A DNA stretch of 64,000 nt from an uncultured Flavihumibacter sp. (GTDB taxonomy: Bacteria > Bacteroidota > Bacteroidia > Chitinophagales > Chitinophagaceae): contig CABHOY010000091.1 of NCBI GenBank assembly GCA_902168105.1, positions 110,969 to 174,968 on the forward strand, in the 5' to 3' direction. The notes under the pieces were generated by a model, which saw only the letters and a program-made list of their open reading frames with translations, was not told the DNA's origin and did no database searches. Made by a program: the position numbers and the translations under genes. Below, piece by piece: positions 8,157 through 17,646 of the stretch (the first letter of the stretch is position 1; each line of letters opens with the position of its first letter).

Positions 8157-10876
8157 AGTTTAGCCATCTGTTCCTGCATGAGCCGGATCACCAGCGTAGA
8201 TTCCTCCTGCATGGATTCTATGAGAAAACCGAATTCCGGTTCGCGTTTGACGGTTAGTGTATCTAACTGGTCAGCAATGCGGGCCAGTTTGCCCAGGCCA
8301 ATGATCTGTGAAGTGCCACGTATTTTATGACCTATGCGGTTTATCTTACGAATGTCGACAGCAGCTGCGGCAGACCGTAGTTCAGCTATAGAATAATGCA
8401 GTTCTTCGATGGTCAGTCTTAACAGTTGTTTCAATACAGATCTGTCCTCACCCACCAGATAGGCTTCGAGGGTACCCATATCAAAATGGGCTTCTTTCGC
8501 TTCTTGTTCGGTGGGGAGGATCGCAGGTCCTTCTTCGATAACAACGGTCAGCCATTTGCGGAACAGCTGCAATAGCTTTTCCTGGACAAGCGGCTTGCCA
8601 ATGAAATCGTTCATACCGGCCTCTATACATTTTTCTCTTTCCCCTTTCAGGTTACCGGCAGTCAGTGCAATAATGGGTATACGTTGTCCGCCGGTTATTT
8701 CACGGATCTTTTTAGTGGCCTCATAACCGTTCATTACAGGCATCTGTACATCCATGAGGATCAGGTCGGGTGTTGTGCCCCGGCACACCCGTACGGCCTC
8801 TATACCATCCTGGGCTTCGTAAATACGTGCGTCATGCGCGATCCTTCTTACTACCGTAGTGGCCAGCAACATATTGACAGGATTGTCCTCCACAATAAGG
8901 ATATTCAGTCTGCCACCGATCCATTGTTCTTCCATTTCCACCTTCTGGCACCTGGTCTTTTTTTCCTTTCTGATCAGCATAGAGAGGCTGTTATAGAGCT
9001 CATTGATCTTGATAGGCTTCACCATGCGCAAACCTATTTCCAGCTGATCGCAGACCCTGATGATCCTTTCATCGTCGGAAGAACTGTGTAACAGCACAAC
9101 CCCATGTTCTCCGGGTAATCTACCAAACTGATGCCGGATCTTTTTCACTGTTTCCAGACCATCCATATATGGCATATGGTAATCCATGAGGATAACATCA
9201 TAGGTATCGCCCTTTGCCAGGAATTCCAATGCATCAAATCCGCTACGGGCTTCTGTACAGGCAATGCCTTTCATTGACAGCATTTCTTTCAGGATAATGC
9301 GGTTATTATCATTATCATCCACGATCAATACCTGCCGGATCTTTTCCAGGCTCTCCCATTTATCGGCCGGCGCTTCAGCAGTGGCCAGTTCTATATCAAA
9401 GAAGAAAGTACTTCCTTCATTTATGGTGCTTTTTATCTGCAAATGACTGCCCATTAAGGCAAGTAGTTTATTGGAGATGGTCAGTCCCAATCCTGTTCCA
9501 CCGTATTTCTTTGTGGTAGACGCATCTTCCTGGCGAAAAGCCTCGAAGATCTTGTATTGTTTTTCCGGTTTAATACCAATGCCGGTATCCCTTACTTCAA
9601 AGCGGATATTCGCCCTTCCGTCTTTCCTTATTTCGAGCGGCGTCACTTTTAACTCTATCTCGCCGTTGCTGGTAAATTTAACGGCGTTTCCCAGCATATT
9701 GATCAGGATCTGTTTCAGGCGGACCTCATCGAACCAGGCGAAGCGGGGCAGATTGGTAGACACGTTGAGCAGCATTTCGAGCCCCTTGTGCTGGGCCTGA
9801 TAGCACACAATATCGCTTACCTGGCTGCTGAACTCATAGAGATCATATTTATCAATATCAAGCTCCAGCTTACCTGATTCTATCTTGGAGAAATCGAGGA
9901 TGTCGTTGATGATGCTTAAAAGCGCATTGGCTGACTGATTAACAATAGAGAGGTATTGATGCTGGGTCTCGCTCAGGTCTGTTTTCAAAACAAGCTCAGT
10001 GAACCCTATTACGCCATTTAAAGGCGTGCGGATCTCATGGCTCATGTTAGCGAGGAATTCTGACTTCGCCTTATTGGCCTGTTCGGCCTGTTGCTTGGCA
10101 GCTGCGAGGCTTGCCTTCTGGGAGATCAGCTCCCGCTCGGTCTCTTTTGAAACGGAGATATCCTGGAAGGTACCATAAAGCCTTTTACATTGACCGTCTT
10201 CAAATTCCGCATTGCCAATAGCCCTCACCCAACGTTCGTTTCCCCGGGCAGTAATGATCTGTAGTTCGAGATCCCAGGGTTGACCTGTTTCAATAATGTC
10301 TTTAAGAGCTGCAGTGATCATCTTCCGGCTGTTCCCTTCTTTATAAAAGCCGACTGCCGCAGATAGTGTAGGTTTAAATCCAGGCGGCACTTCATGAATG
10401 GCTTTTGTAATATCGGACCAGAACATTTCCTTATGGATGAGATCAGCCTCCCACCCACCTATACGTGATAACTGGCTGGTACGTTGGAGGATCTCGCGGG
10501 TACGCTTCAGGTCTTTCTCTAATTCGAAAAATGCGGGAAAGTCGCGTTCACTGAACTTCAGGGCTTCCCTACGTTTATGATTAATGATCTCGGTAGTTAT
10601 ATCAGCAATGATCACGTCAATGGCTCTCCGCTGACGGTCATCAAGCTGCCGCGGCGACTTGTCCATAAGGGTTAAAGTGCCGAGCAGCGCTCCGTCTGCC
10701 GATATCAGATCGTAAGTAATGTAGAAGGCGGCGTCCTTTTGAGCTATGGCAATGCCATATGCAATGACAACGGACTGCTGTTGATCATTGATGATAGAGA
10801 TCGTTGCTACCTGTACATTGCAAACCAGAGAGGCTAATTCAGTCTGTCTATTTAATTTCTCCTGTAAAATTTGCAT
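8153..10876 (-). CDS. Hybrid sensor histidine kinase with two receiver domains and an HPt domain
   Basis: The 907-residue protein is a complete cytoplasmic phosphorelay. The first 105 residues resemble a shortened GAF domain. A PAS domain covers about 135-250. The dimerisation/phosphoacceptor domain has His280 in MSHEIRTPLNG, followed by the ATPase domain (RDTGIGIKPE, GGTGLGLTI). Two receivers follow, with phosphoacceptor Asp565 (VILMDYHMP) and Asp709 (LILMDVQMP), and a C-terminal HPt domain has His850 in GHKIRG. No transmembrane helix is seen, so it probably senses an internal signal through GAF and PAS. No response regulator with an output domain lies nearby, so its final target is unknown. 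It is convergent with the lipoprotein gene. Confidence 0.93.
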   Translation of the reverse strand: MQILQEKLNRQTELASLVCNVQVATISIINDQQQSVVIAYGIAIAQKDAAFYITYDLISADGALLGTLTLMDKSPRQLDDRQRRAIDVIIADITTEIINHKRREALKFSERDFPAFFELEKDLKRTREILQRTSQLSRIGGWEADLIHKEMFWSDITKAIHEVPPGFKPTLSAAVGFYKEGNSRKMITAALKDIIETGQPWDLELQIITARGNERWVRAIGNAEFEDGQCKRLYGTFQDISVSKETERELISQKASLAAAKQQAEQANKAKSEFLANMSHEIRTPLNGVIGFTELVLKTDLSETQHQYLSIVNQSANALLSIINDILDFSKIESGKLELDIDKYDLYEFSSQVSDIVCYQAQHKGLEMLLNVSTNLPRFAWFDEVRLKQILINMLGNAVKFTSNGEIELKVTPLEIRKDGRANIRFEVRDTGIGIKPEKQYKIFEAFRQEDASTTKKYGGTGLGLTISNKLLALMGSHLQIKSTINEGSTFFFDIELATAEAPADKWESLEKIRQVLIVDDNDNNRIILKEMLSMKGIACTEARSGFDALEFLAKGDTYDVILMDYHMPYMDGLETVKKIRHQFGRLPGEHGVVLLHSSSDDERIIRVCDQLEIGLRMVKPIKINELYNSLSMLIRKEKKTRCQKVEMEEQWIGGRLNILIVEDNPVNMLLATTVVRRIAHDARIYEAQDGIEAVRVCRGTTPDLILMDVQMPVMNGYEATKKIREITGGQRIPIIALTAGNLKGEREKCIEAGMNDFIGKPLVQEKLLQLFRKWLTVVIEEGPAILPTEQEAKEAHFDMGTLEAYLVGEDRSVLKQLLRLTIEELHYSIAELRSAAAAVDIRKINRIGHKIRGTSQIIGLGKLARIADQLDTLTVKREPEFGFLIESMQEESTLVIRLMQEQMAKL

Positions 10877-11171
10877 TCAAACACTAAAAGCTTTTCAGTG
10901 TGACGAATCAGATGCTGATAATTATTACTATTCTTATTGCAAAAGCCGTTTATGTAGAGTTGTGAAGATACGTAAATAAATGTATGCTACAACAGCATGA
11001 AAAGCAGATAGTTGGTACGTTTAAGTTGTTCTGGTAGATATCCGGGCAAATCAGTTACTGATATAGGTTTTACAGGAACAAGCGTATAAGTTACATTTCC
11101 GGATGCGCTATTATTAATGAACATTCGGCTTATTTTTCGCCAGGCTGTACCATAAGAAAATCAAACGAAAT
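10877..11171. other. Intergenic region upstream of the histidine kinase
   Basis: This 295-bp stretch separates the exosortase stop from the kinase start, both on the minus strand. It must hold the kinase promoter, but I find no TAnnTTTG element at the right place and no strong hairpin for terminating the exosortase operon. Confidence 0.5.
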
Positions 11172-12149
11172 CTAAAGGAAATCTGAATAGGTATGGGCCG
11201 GCAGATTGGATAAAAGCTGGTTGCTTGTCTCCCTGGGCTTATTGATAAGGAATGCTGTTATCAGGCCTGCAGGTAACAGTGCATTCAGCAGGAACAATTT
11301 TACGGCAGAACGGAGTACATAATATTTCCTGTGTACAATTACCGGTTTGCCATATCTGCGTACGAGCCAGGGTATGATGAACATCAGCGGAACGATCACG
11401 TATAACACCAGGCACATCATACCTGTTACATCGTGCATTATTGTTCCGGGCATAATGTTCAGCCATACAATGAAGATGATGCGCAAAAGATTAGAGACTA
11501 CGTTCATCAATATCATAGCTGCCAGCATGGCCAATACCAGCCATAGGCTTAATTCCTTTTTATACTGCTTCTGATAAAATCCGATCAGTATGATGCCACA
11601 CAACAATGCCGTCACCATCATTTGTAATCCCATACAGGCGGGATCTACAGAAAATTCATTGCCATTACAGATGATCATGTTACCCTGCACGCTTACCTGC
11701 TGACCTGCAGCCCTGATGGCATTCCCGGCCCAGCTGGTCAGGGCCAGGCGTATCGGAAAACTGAACACATTCATGGCATACTCAAAGATCGGAGACATCA
11801 TCACCAATACCAGGACGGGCAAAGAATTAACCCGTCCATAAAATGTTTCTGCCAGAAACAGGCATCCGCACAAACAGGAAACACAAAGGAATGTTTTGGC
11901 AGGTACCAGTAAATAGCACAACAAGGCGGTTACAGCAAGAAAAAAATAGCGTGTATTTCCTTTTTCACTTTTGTTAAATGATGTAGTGAAAAATAATGCG
12001 ATCACTCCCAAAACAACGCCAGCATCCAATACCAGGTAACGGTGCAGGCCTACCAGCAGCACAAAGCCGTAACATGCAAGCACCGCCAGCGGCCAGCATC
12101 TGCCTGCACGTAGTAAGCGTATTGTTAATGCAAAGAATCCCTTGCTCAT
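11172..12149 (-). CDS. xrtN: Exosortase, XrtN-like
   Basis: This 325-residue polytopic membrane protein carries the three residues expected of exosortases: Cys172 (VDPACMGLQ), Arg223 (NLLRIIF) and His239 (MHDVTG). Exosortases are transpeptidases that cleave PEP-CTERM-type sorting signals and transfer the protein to a surface anchor. I chose the ATG at 12149-12147 because it overlaps the upstream stop as ATGA, which implies translational coupling. The upstream gene encodes a VIT-domain protein ending in a PEP-CTERM-like tail, which is the pairing I recall for the XrtN system of Bacteroidota. The exact exosortase subclass is inferred from that partner. Confidence 0.85.
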   Translation of the reverse strand: MSKGFFALTIRLLRAGRCWPLAVLACYGFVLLVGLHRYLVLDAGVVLGVIALFFTTSFNKSEKGNTRYFFLAVTALLCYLLVPAKTFLCVSCLCGCLFLAETFYGRVNSLPVLVLVMMSPIFEYAMNVFSFPIRLALTSWAGNAIRAAGQQVSVQGNMIICNGNEFSVDPACMGLQMMVTALLCGIILIGFYQKQYKKELSLWLVLAMLAAMILMNVVSNLLRIIFIVWLNIMPGTIMHDVTGMMCLVLYVIVPLMFIIPWLVRRYGKPVIVHRKYYVLRSAVKLFLLNALLPAGLITAFLINKPRETSNQLLSNLPAHTYSDFL

Positions 12150-14734
12150 ATATTGTTGGTACGTTTGAATAATGCAGGTCTGTATTTCAGATATGCGATG
12201 AGCAGCAGGCCGAGTACAATTAGTAACCATTCATGAGGTTCCGGCACTGAACCTTTGCCTTTCAGTCCTGCATTTTTAAGACTGTTGTTGCTGTCTTCAA
12301 TATTAAAGCGGTCATAGTCTGCCTGTGTTTCCAATACTACCAGACTAGATAAGGGCGTTACTACGTATGCTTCCGCCGCTTCCGCTACCAGTGTATCACT
12401 TTCAGCACCACCGGTCAGCAGGTGTGGTCCCATGGCATGCATGATATGATTGTAGGCAAATAAGCGCTTCAGATGATCCGGTGCTGTGGAGACTTCCGTA
12501 CCAGGTGTGCGGGTAATGGTCATACCGGCAGTTTCTATCACAACACAGTTGTCATTTTCAATACTTGCCGGGAAACGGTGATCGTCCAATAAGTTTTGCA
12601 GGCCGGCGATATCACCCTGGTCATATCGGAAAGTCCGGCATTCCTTGAGTGTTCGCAGGTAAGGAGATAGTTCTCCTCCGAGATTGTAGAGCATTACATG
12701 CTGGTTGCCGCCCAGCCACTTTTTCAGGGCCCGTATGAAAGGCGTCCGCTCCATATTATTCTGATCCTGCATAAGAGATACCTCTTCGAGATCGCTTATT
12801 GCCGGAGAATTAGCAACACCTTTGGTAATGACAAGCGCGGTAGCTGGTTGAGTGATCTGGAAAAACGGGAACAGACTGAAGCGGTTCTCAGCAGCCTGCT
12901 CAAACAGGCCTGTACTATTTTCTCCTGTTACCTGCTCCATCTTATCATCAGCGTATACCCAGACACGTTTGTTCTTCAGCAAAGCGAGTGCACTATTGTA
13001 CTCCTGTTTGCTCCAGGCATTATTGACATCGAGGTATACATCAGAGATATCCGCAGCGGCCAGTTCTTTTCTGTAAGGAGACAAGGTAAATACCTGGTTG
13101 TTGTGACTGAACAACTTGTGCACCAGTCCTTCATCTTTAAAGGAAACTTCCCAGTCAGGCATGTAGGAGCCTGCCGCGGTCAGGCGGCCATCGCTTTCTT
13201 TACTGAAGATGCCTGACTTGTCGAGACCCACTGGTGGTGTTTCAAAGGAAACGTCAACATGTTCTCCCGTGCCGACTGTAGATGGGCCATCGAAATAAAT
13301 ATTACGGTATATCAGTTTGCCATGTTCGAGCGACAATGGTGCGGTGATACCGATCTTAAACTGGCGTTCTTCATTATCGAGTATGGGGAATACCCTGACA
13401 GTAACAGTATTTCCTTCCTGCCAGTGTACGACTGAAGGATCGCGCTGTTCAACGCCTACAATAGTTTTGTAAGCACTATCCGCTTTTGCTTTTGTAGTGA
13501 GGATACCTTTTTCTTCCTTATTATTGATCCAGAGGGACAGTGAAGAAACGACCGCTCCTTCGGGAAGATGAAAAATGTAAATAGCCTCTTCACTGTTTCT
13601 CCATCTTCCGCGACTGGCATTTCTCATATTCCTTACGCTAACCGTTTTTTCTGTGTATGCCATTCTTAACCGTGGCCATATGCGGGCAGCGGTCTGCACA
13701 TGTGTAGTTTGCAGATCATCTCCTGACCACAGACGTTCTTCTGCCTGGTAACGGGAATCATACGTAGACTTCAGCACTTTTATACGTTCTTCCTCATACA
13801 TTGCCGAGTTACCCCCTAATGCAGCGGCGATCATTACAAGTGGGTCATGTGTTTTTCCTTCATTCCACCTGGATGGACCAACGCCAAAAAAAGAGTCGCT
13901 TCCTCCCCAGGTATTGGGAGTTGTATATACCATATCAGCTTTCAGTATCCTCTCCGTAATGAAATCAGGACTAATATGTTGGGCAACGTTTAACCAGCCG
14001 GGCAAGTAAGTCCCCCTTGTAACGGACTTTTGACAAATCCTATCCATCTCCACTACTTTAACCCTCCATACAACCGAGTATACCATCACAATCAGCAGCG
14101 TAGTACCGATACCGGACAAGAATGCCAGTTTATAAGCCCGCTTCTTCGCGTAACTGCGGAGGAACAAGCGGATGGTATATAAACTAAATAAAAGCGGTAC
14201 GAAGGCATGCAGGGAAATACCAAAGAAAAAGCTCGCAATGATACCAAATATCATATAGGTGCCGACATAGATGGTCATATAGAGAAAGCAACAGAAAGAT
14301 AATCCCAGCAGGCAGAACATGGCCACGCGTACCGGTACGGGCATCACGCGCAAAAAGGCAAAGGCTGCGTAGTTAACAGCACAGAGCACGATCGTTATGG
14401 CAAACCATGTTGTCGATACTTCGAAGATGGTAAAATAGCGGTTCAGGGAGTATGCACTGACCAAAAACATCAGCAGAAAGAGAAAGAAAGGATGTAGTCC
14501 TTCCCTACCCTTCCGTAAACGTCCGCTAAACAATAAAACACAAAAATAGAATACGGTGATGGTGTGATTGATACAGAACCAGACGAATCCTTCTTCTATA
14601 GGTATCAGATCAGGTAGAAAATCAGGCATCAGGAATACGATCAGTGAAATGCTTAAGAAAACAAGTCCTGACTGATAGACATTGTCATTAAAACGCTTTC
14701 TAATAATTTTCAAAGGTATAGATTGTCTGTTCAT
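12146..14734 (-). CDS. VIT-domain membrane protein, predicted exosortase (XrtN) target
   Basis: The 862-residue product starts at the ATG at 14734 (MNRQSIPLKIIRKRF); a longer TTG-start reading to 14824 adds 30 residues with no support. About six hydrophobic helices occupy residues 15-250. A large extracytoplasmic part follows with a vault-inter-alpha-trypsin (VIT) type region (VRNMRNASRGRW, YIFHLPEGAVVSSLSLWING-like, EQRDPSVVHW). The C-terminus is a PEP-CTERM-like signal: VPEPHEW at 830-836, a hydrophobic segment, and a basic tail (KYRPALFKR). It overlaps the exosortase gene by 4 bp, so it is very probably the dedicated substrate. Two copies of a palindrome lie just before its start. Confidence 0.85.
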   Translation of the reverse strand: MNRQSIPLKIIRKRFNDNVYQSGLVFLSISLIVFLMPDFLPDLIPIEEGFVWFCINHTITVFYFCVLLFSGRLRKGREGLHPFFLFLLMFLVSAYSLNRYFTIFEVSTTWFAITIVLCAVNYAAFAFLRVMPVPVRVAMFCLLGLSFCCFLYMTIYVGTYMIFGIIASFFFGISLHAFVPLLFSLYTIRLFLRSYAKKRAYKLAFLSGIGTTLLIVMVYSVVWRVKVVEMDRICQKSVTRGTYLPGWLNVAQHISPDFITERILKADMVYTTPNTWGGSDSFFGVGPSRWNEGKTHDPLVMIAAALGGNSAMYEEERIKVLKSTYDSRYQAEERLWSGDDLQTTHVQTAARIWPRLRMAYTEKTVSVRNMRNASRGRWRNSEEAIYIFHLPEGAVVSSLSLWINNKEEKGILTTKAKADSAYKTIVGVEQRDPSVVHWQEGNTVTVRVFPILDNEERQFKIGITAPLSLEHGKLIYRNIYFDGPSTVGTGEHVDVSFETPPVGLDKSGIFSKESDGRLTAAGSYMPDWEVSFKDEGLVHKLFSHNNQVFTLSPYRKELAAADISDVYLDVNNAWSKQEYNSALALLKNKRVWVYADDKMEQVTGENSTGLFEQAAENRFSLFPFFQITQPATALVITKGVANSPAISDLEEVSLMQDQNNMERTPFIRALKKWLGGNQHVMLYNLGGELSPYLRTLKECRTFRYDQGDIAGLQNLLDDHRFPASIENDNCVVIETAGMTITRTPGTEVSTAPDHLKRLFAYNHIMHAMGPHLLTGGAESDTLVAEAAEAYVVTPLSSLVVLETQADYDRFNIEDSNNSLKNAGLKGKGSVPEPHEWLLIVLGLLLIAYLKYRPALFKRTNNI

Positions 14735-14743
14735 AATTGATTC

Positions 14744-14827
14744 ACTTTGAATTACAAAGCATACAGGGTTAAAAAAACAGGCTATGGCCTGTGTTGCTTG
14801 TTTAATATCTACTTTGAAATGCAAAGT
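14744..14827 (-). promoter_or_regulatory. Two copies of a CTTTG-N5-CAAAG palindrome before the VIT/exosortase operon
   Basis: ACTTTGAATTACAAAG at 14744-14759 and ACTTTGAAATGCAAAGT at 14811-14827 are near-identical inverted repeats 67 bp apart, 10 and 77 bases upstream of the VIT gene start. Such paired dyads are what a dimeric repressor would bind. The regulator is not identified and no clear -7 element is seen. Confidence 0.55.
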
Positions 14828-14951
14828 AAGTAAAAGAAAATGATCTGTGCAAATTCCATGTCAAAAAAAAGTGCTATCTTCTGACATCGCGACCTGCCTT
14901 CCCAGGTATAATATTTGGTCCTGTAATTATAACACATTAAACGACAACACG

Positions 14952-15233
14952 ATGAAAGCAATCTGGCAGAACGAGGTCATAGCGGAAAGCGATAGTACTG
15001 TGGTAGTCGAGAACAATCATTACTTTCCTCCATCATCAGTAAAAACGACCTTACTGAGCCCTTCCAAAACGCATACGCACTGTCCGTGGAAGGGAGACGC
15101 TTCTTACTACGACGTTAACATTCACGGTAAAACAAACAGGGATGCCGCCTGGTATTATCCTGAACCCATGAAAGCGGCGGAGAACATCAAAGGCTACATT
15201 GCCTTTTGGAAAGGTGTGGAAGTTGTACAATAA
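14952..15233 (+). CDS. DUF427 family protein
   Basis: The 93-residue product (from the ATG at 14952, not the longer reading at 14847) matches the DUF427 fold: MKAIWQNEVIAESDST, then NHYFPPSSV, THTHCPWKGDASYYDV and DAAWYYPEP. The HCPWKG and WYYP motifs are the conserved core of the family. The biochemical role is unknown. It is the first gene of an apparent six-gene plus-strand operon, 26 bp before the flavoprotein. The sequence AATATTTG at 14910-14917 is one mismatch from a Bacteroidota -7 element and is the only promoter candidate I see. A link to ergothioneine is positional only. Confidence 0.85.
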   Translation: MKAIWQNEVIAESDSTVVVENNHYFPPSSVKTTLLSPSKTHTHCPWKGDASYYDVNIHGKTNRDAAWYYPEPMKAAENIKGYIAFWKGVEVVQ

Positions 15234-15259
15234 GAAACCTCTAAACACAAAGCTGAGTT

Positions 15260-16642
15260 ATGAGAAAATTTGATGCAATTGTCGTTGGCTCAGGCCAGGG
15301 CGGTGTTCCGTTGGCTAAAAAGCTTGCCAAAGCGGGCTGGCAAACAGCCATCATTGAGAAAAGATGGATCGGCGGCACCTGTATCAACGATGGGTGTACT
15401 CCTACCAAATCAATGATCGCCTGTGGTGCGGCGGCCCATATCATTGCTAACAGCGCGGAATGGGGTATTACTGTGAGTGATTATAAAATAGATCTTGCGA
15501 AGATGGTTGCAAGAAAGGATAAAGTCGTGCAATCTTTCCGCGAAGGTTCTACTAAGGGGATGGAGAAGACGGAAGGGCTGTCCATCATGTATGGGGAAGC
15601 CGTTTTCAGTGGTAATAAAACAATGACGGTAAGTCTAAACGACGGCGGGCAGGAAGAGATCGCTGCGGATCATATTTTCCTCAACACGGGTACGCTGCCG
15701 ACGATACCTCCAATTGCCGGTCTTGACAGTGTCAACTATCTTACAAACACTACCATCCTGGAGCTGACCAAATTACCATCTCATCTGATAGTATTGGGAA
15801 GCGGTTATGTCGGACTGGAATTTGGTCAGCTGTTCCGCAGGCTCGGTTGTCAGGTGACGATCATTGACAAAAACAAGCAATTACTGAATCACGAAGATGA
15901 GGATGTTGCAGTTGCTGTAAAAAAGGTCATGGAAACTTCAGGCGTTACGATGGTTAGCAGTGCTAATGTTCAGAAGGTAGAACAAACCGGTGATGTGATC
16001 AGGCTACAGCTGACGGCTAACGGGGAGACCCACGCTATTACCGGTTCTCATCTGCTGGTTGCGGTAGGCCGTACGCCACAATCCAGGTCTTTACTGCCGG
16101 AGAAAACAGGACTTAAACTCGATGAAAGAGGGTACATCCCTGTCGATGATAAACTGGAAACAAATGTGCCGGGTATTTATGTGATAGGCGATGTAAAGGG
16201 AGGTCCGGCATTCACACATATTTCTTACAACGACTATCTTGTCATTTATAAAAATATCATCAACAAGGATAACATTTCTATTAAAGACCGGCCTATCCCC
16301 TACTGCATGTTCACTGACCCACAACTGGGCCGTGTGGGTATGACAGAAAAGGAGGCGAAAGCGGCTGGTTACAAAGTAAAAATTGCCTGTCTTGATATGA
16401 CAAGAGTAGCGCGGGCCATTGAAACAGGCAATACCGAGGGCTTTATGAAAGCCGTTATAGATTCTAATACAGATAAATTACTAGGAGTTGCTATCTTGGG
16501 GCCGGAAGGCGGAGAAGTGATGTCAGTTTTGCAGATGGCAATTATCGGTGGAATAACAGTGACACAACTGAGAGAAATGATCTTCGCACACCCATTATAT
16601 TCGGAGTCTATCAACAATTTATTTATGACGCTGGACAAGTAG
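15260..16642 (+). CDS. FAD-dependent pyridine nucleotide-disulfide oxidoreductase (mercuric reductase/lipoamide dehydrogenase-like)
   Basis: The 460-residue protein has the FAD-binding glycine motif VGSGQGG (9-15), the redox-active disulfide GGTCINDGCTPTK (Cys41 and Cys46), an NAD(P)-binding motif VLGSGYVGLEFGQ, the second FAD motif (IYVIGDVKGG) and a C-terminal dimerisation domain ending HPLYSESI, with His in the position of the catalytic base. It lacks the HMA domain and C-terminal Cys pair of true mercuric reductase, and no lipoyl-enzyme genes are nearby. In this operon it could reduce a low-molecular-weight disulfide; ergothioneine disulfide is an attractive but unproven substrate. It lies 26 bp after DUF427 and 43 bp before the ABC ATPase. 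Confidence 0.9.
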   Translation: MRKFDAIVVGSGQGGVPLAKKLAKAGWQTAIIEKRWIGGTCINDGCTPTKSMIACGAAAHIIANSAEWGITVSDYKIDLAKMVARKDKVVQSFREGSTKGMEKTEGLSIMYGEAVFSGNKTMTVSLNDGGQEEIAADHIFLNTGTLPTIPPIAGLDSVNYLTNTTILELTKLPSHLIVLGSGYVGLEFGQLFRRLGCQVTIIDKNKQLLNHEDEDVAVAVKKVMETSGVTMVSSANVQKVEQTGDVIRLQLTANGETHAITGSHLLVAVGRTPQSRSLLPEKTGLKLDERGYIPVDDKLETNVPGIYVIGDVKGGPAFTHISYNDYLVIYKNIINKDNISIKDRPIPYCMFTDPQLGRVGMTEKEAKAAGYKVKIACLDMTRVARAIETGNTEGFMKAVIDSNTDKLLGVAILGPEGGEVMSVLQMAIIGGITVTQLREMIFAHPLYSESINNLFMTLDK

Positions 16643-16685
16643 CCGGCAACAAAGTGCGGATTAAAATCCTCAATGGATCCCAACC

Positions 16686-17645
16686 ATGATAAAACTTGAA
16701 CATGTCAACAAATCTTTCCATAACGGCAAGCTGGCTGTCAGGGATGTTTCCTTCGAAGTGAACACGGGGGAGACACTGATATTGCTTGGCACAAGCGGCA
16801 GCGGAAAGACGACAACCCTGCGTATGATAAACCGGCTGATCGCTCCGGATAGCGGAGAAATACATGTGAATGGTGAGCGGGTAAATGCACAGCAAATTGA
16901 ATCGTTAAGGCGGAATATCGGGTATGTATTGCAGGACAATGGTCTCTTTCCTCATTACACGGTGGCCGAAAACATTGGCATTGTGCCAACTTTACTCAAA
17001 TGGGATAAAAAACGCATAGAAGAACGGACACGTTCTTTGATGGATAAGCTGCATTTGTCTGCAGCCGACCATTACCATGTGTATCCGCAGCAACTGAGCG
17101 GCGGACAGCAACAAAGAGTCGGACTGGCCAGAGCATTGGCAGCTGATCCGCCGGTGTTACTGATGGATGAGCCTTTCGGTGCACTTGATCCGGTAACACG
17201 GGCCAGCGTGCGGAAAGAATTCAGAACACTGGATGAGATCAGCAATAAAACTGTGATAATGGTCACACATGATGTCCAGGAAGCTTTCGAACTTGGCGAC
17301 AGGATCTGCCTGATGGACAATGGCGCGGTACAGCAAACCGGTACACCGGCAGAACTACTTTTTCAGCCAGCGAATGATTTTGTCAGCAGCTTTTTCCATG
17401 AACAACGTTTCTTACTGGAATTAAACGCACTGCGGCTGGCAGATATCAGGCCCTGGCTGCATACATCTGTGCCGGCTGAGAACTATAGCCCTGTCCTGCG
17501 TGGAGACAACTCCTGCTGGGACGCGCTTGAGCAGCTGACTACGCTGTCTGCACCTGTCACTATTTCATTTGAAGATGCACTCATTCGCCTTGACACAAGC
17601 GAATTGATGCATGCCTTTACTCAATATAAGCAAACCGTCAGCTGA
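16686..17645 (+). CDS. ABC importer ATPase of the quaternary-amine (OpuCA/ProV/EgtV) type
   Basis: The 319-residue protein has Walker A (GTSGSGKTT, 35-43), the signature LSGGQQQR, Walker B (VLLMDEPFGALD) and the switch His in MVTHD. Residues beyond about 240 form a short C-terminal extension and not a full tandem CBS domain. The closest known systems import glycine betaine, choline or carnitine; the EgtUV transporter of ergothioneine belongs to the same superfamily. The permease gene begins 1 base after its stop, and the biosynthetic genes egtB and egtD follow, so ergothioneine or a related trimethylammonium compound is a reasonable substrate. Sequence alone cannot separate these choices. Confidence 0.88.
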   Translation: MIKLEHVNKSFHNGKLAVRDVSFEVNTGETLILLGTSGSGKTTTLRMINRLIAPDSGEIHVNGERVNAQQIESLRRNIGYVLQDNGLFPHYTVAENIGIVPTLLKWDKKRIEERTRSLMDKLHLSAADHYHVYPQQLSGGQQQRVGLARALAADPPVLLMDEPFGALDPVTRASVRKEFRTLDEISNKTVIMVTHDVQEAFELGDRICLMDNGAVQQTGTPAELLFQPANDFVSSFFHEQRFLLELNALRLADIRPWLHTSVPAENYSPVLRGDNSCWDALEQLTTLSAPVTISFEDALIRLDTSELMHAFTQYKQTVS

Positions 17646-17646
17646 C

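Noticed and set aside
12698..13216. 172-residue plus-strand ORF opposite the VIT gene
   Set aside because: It lies wholly inside a supported gene on the other strand and looks like a reading-frame shadow.
15260..16642. Mercuric reductase
   Set aside because: No N-terminal HMA domain, no C-terminal Cys pair and no mer genes nearby.
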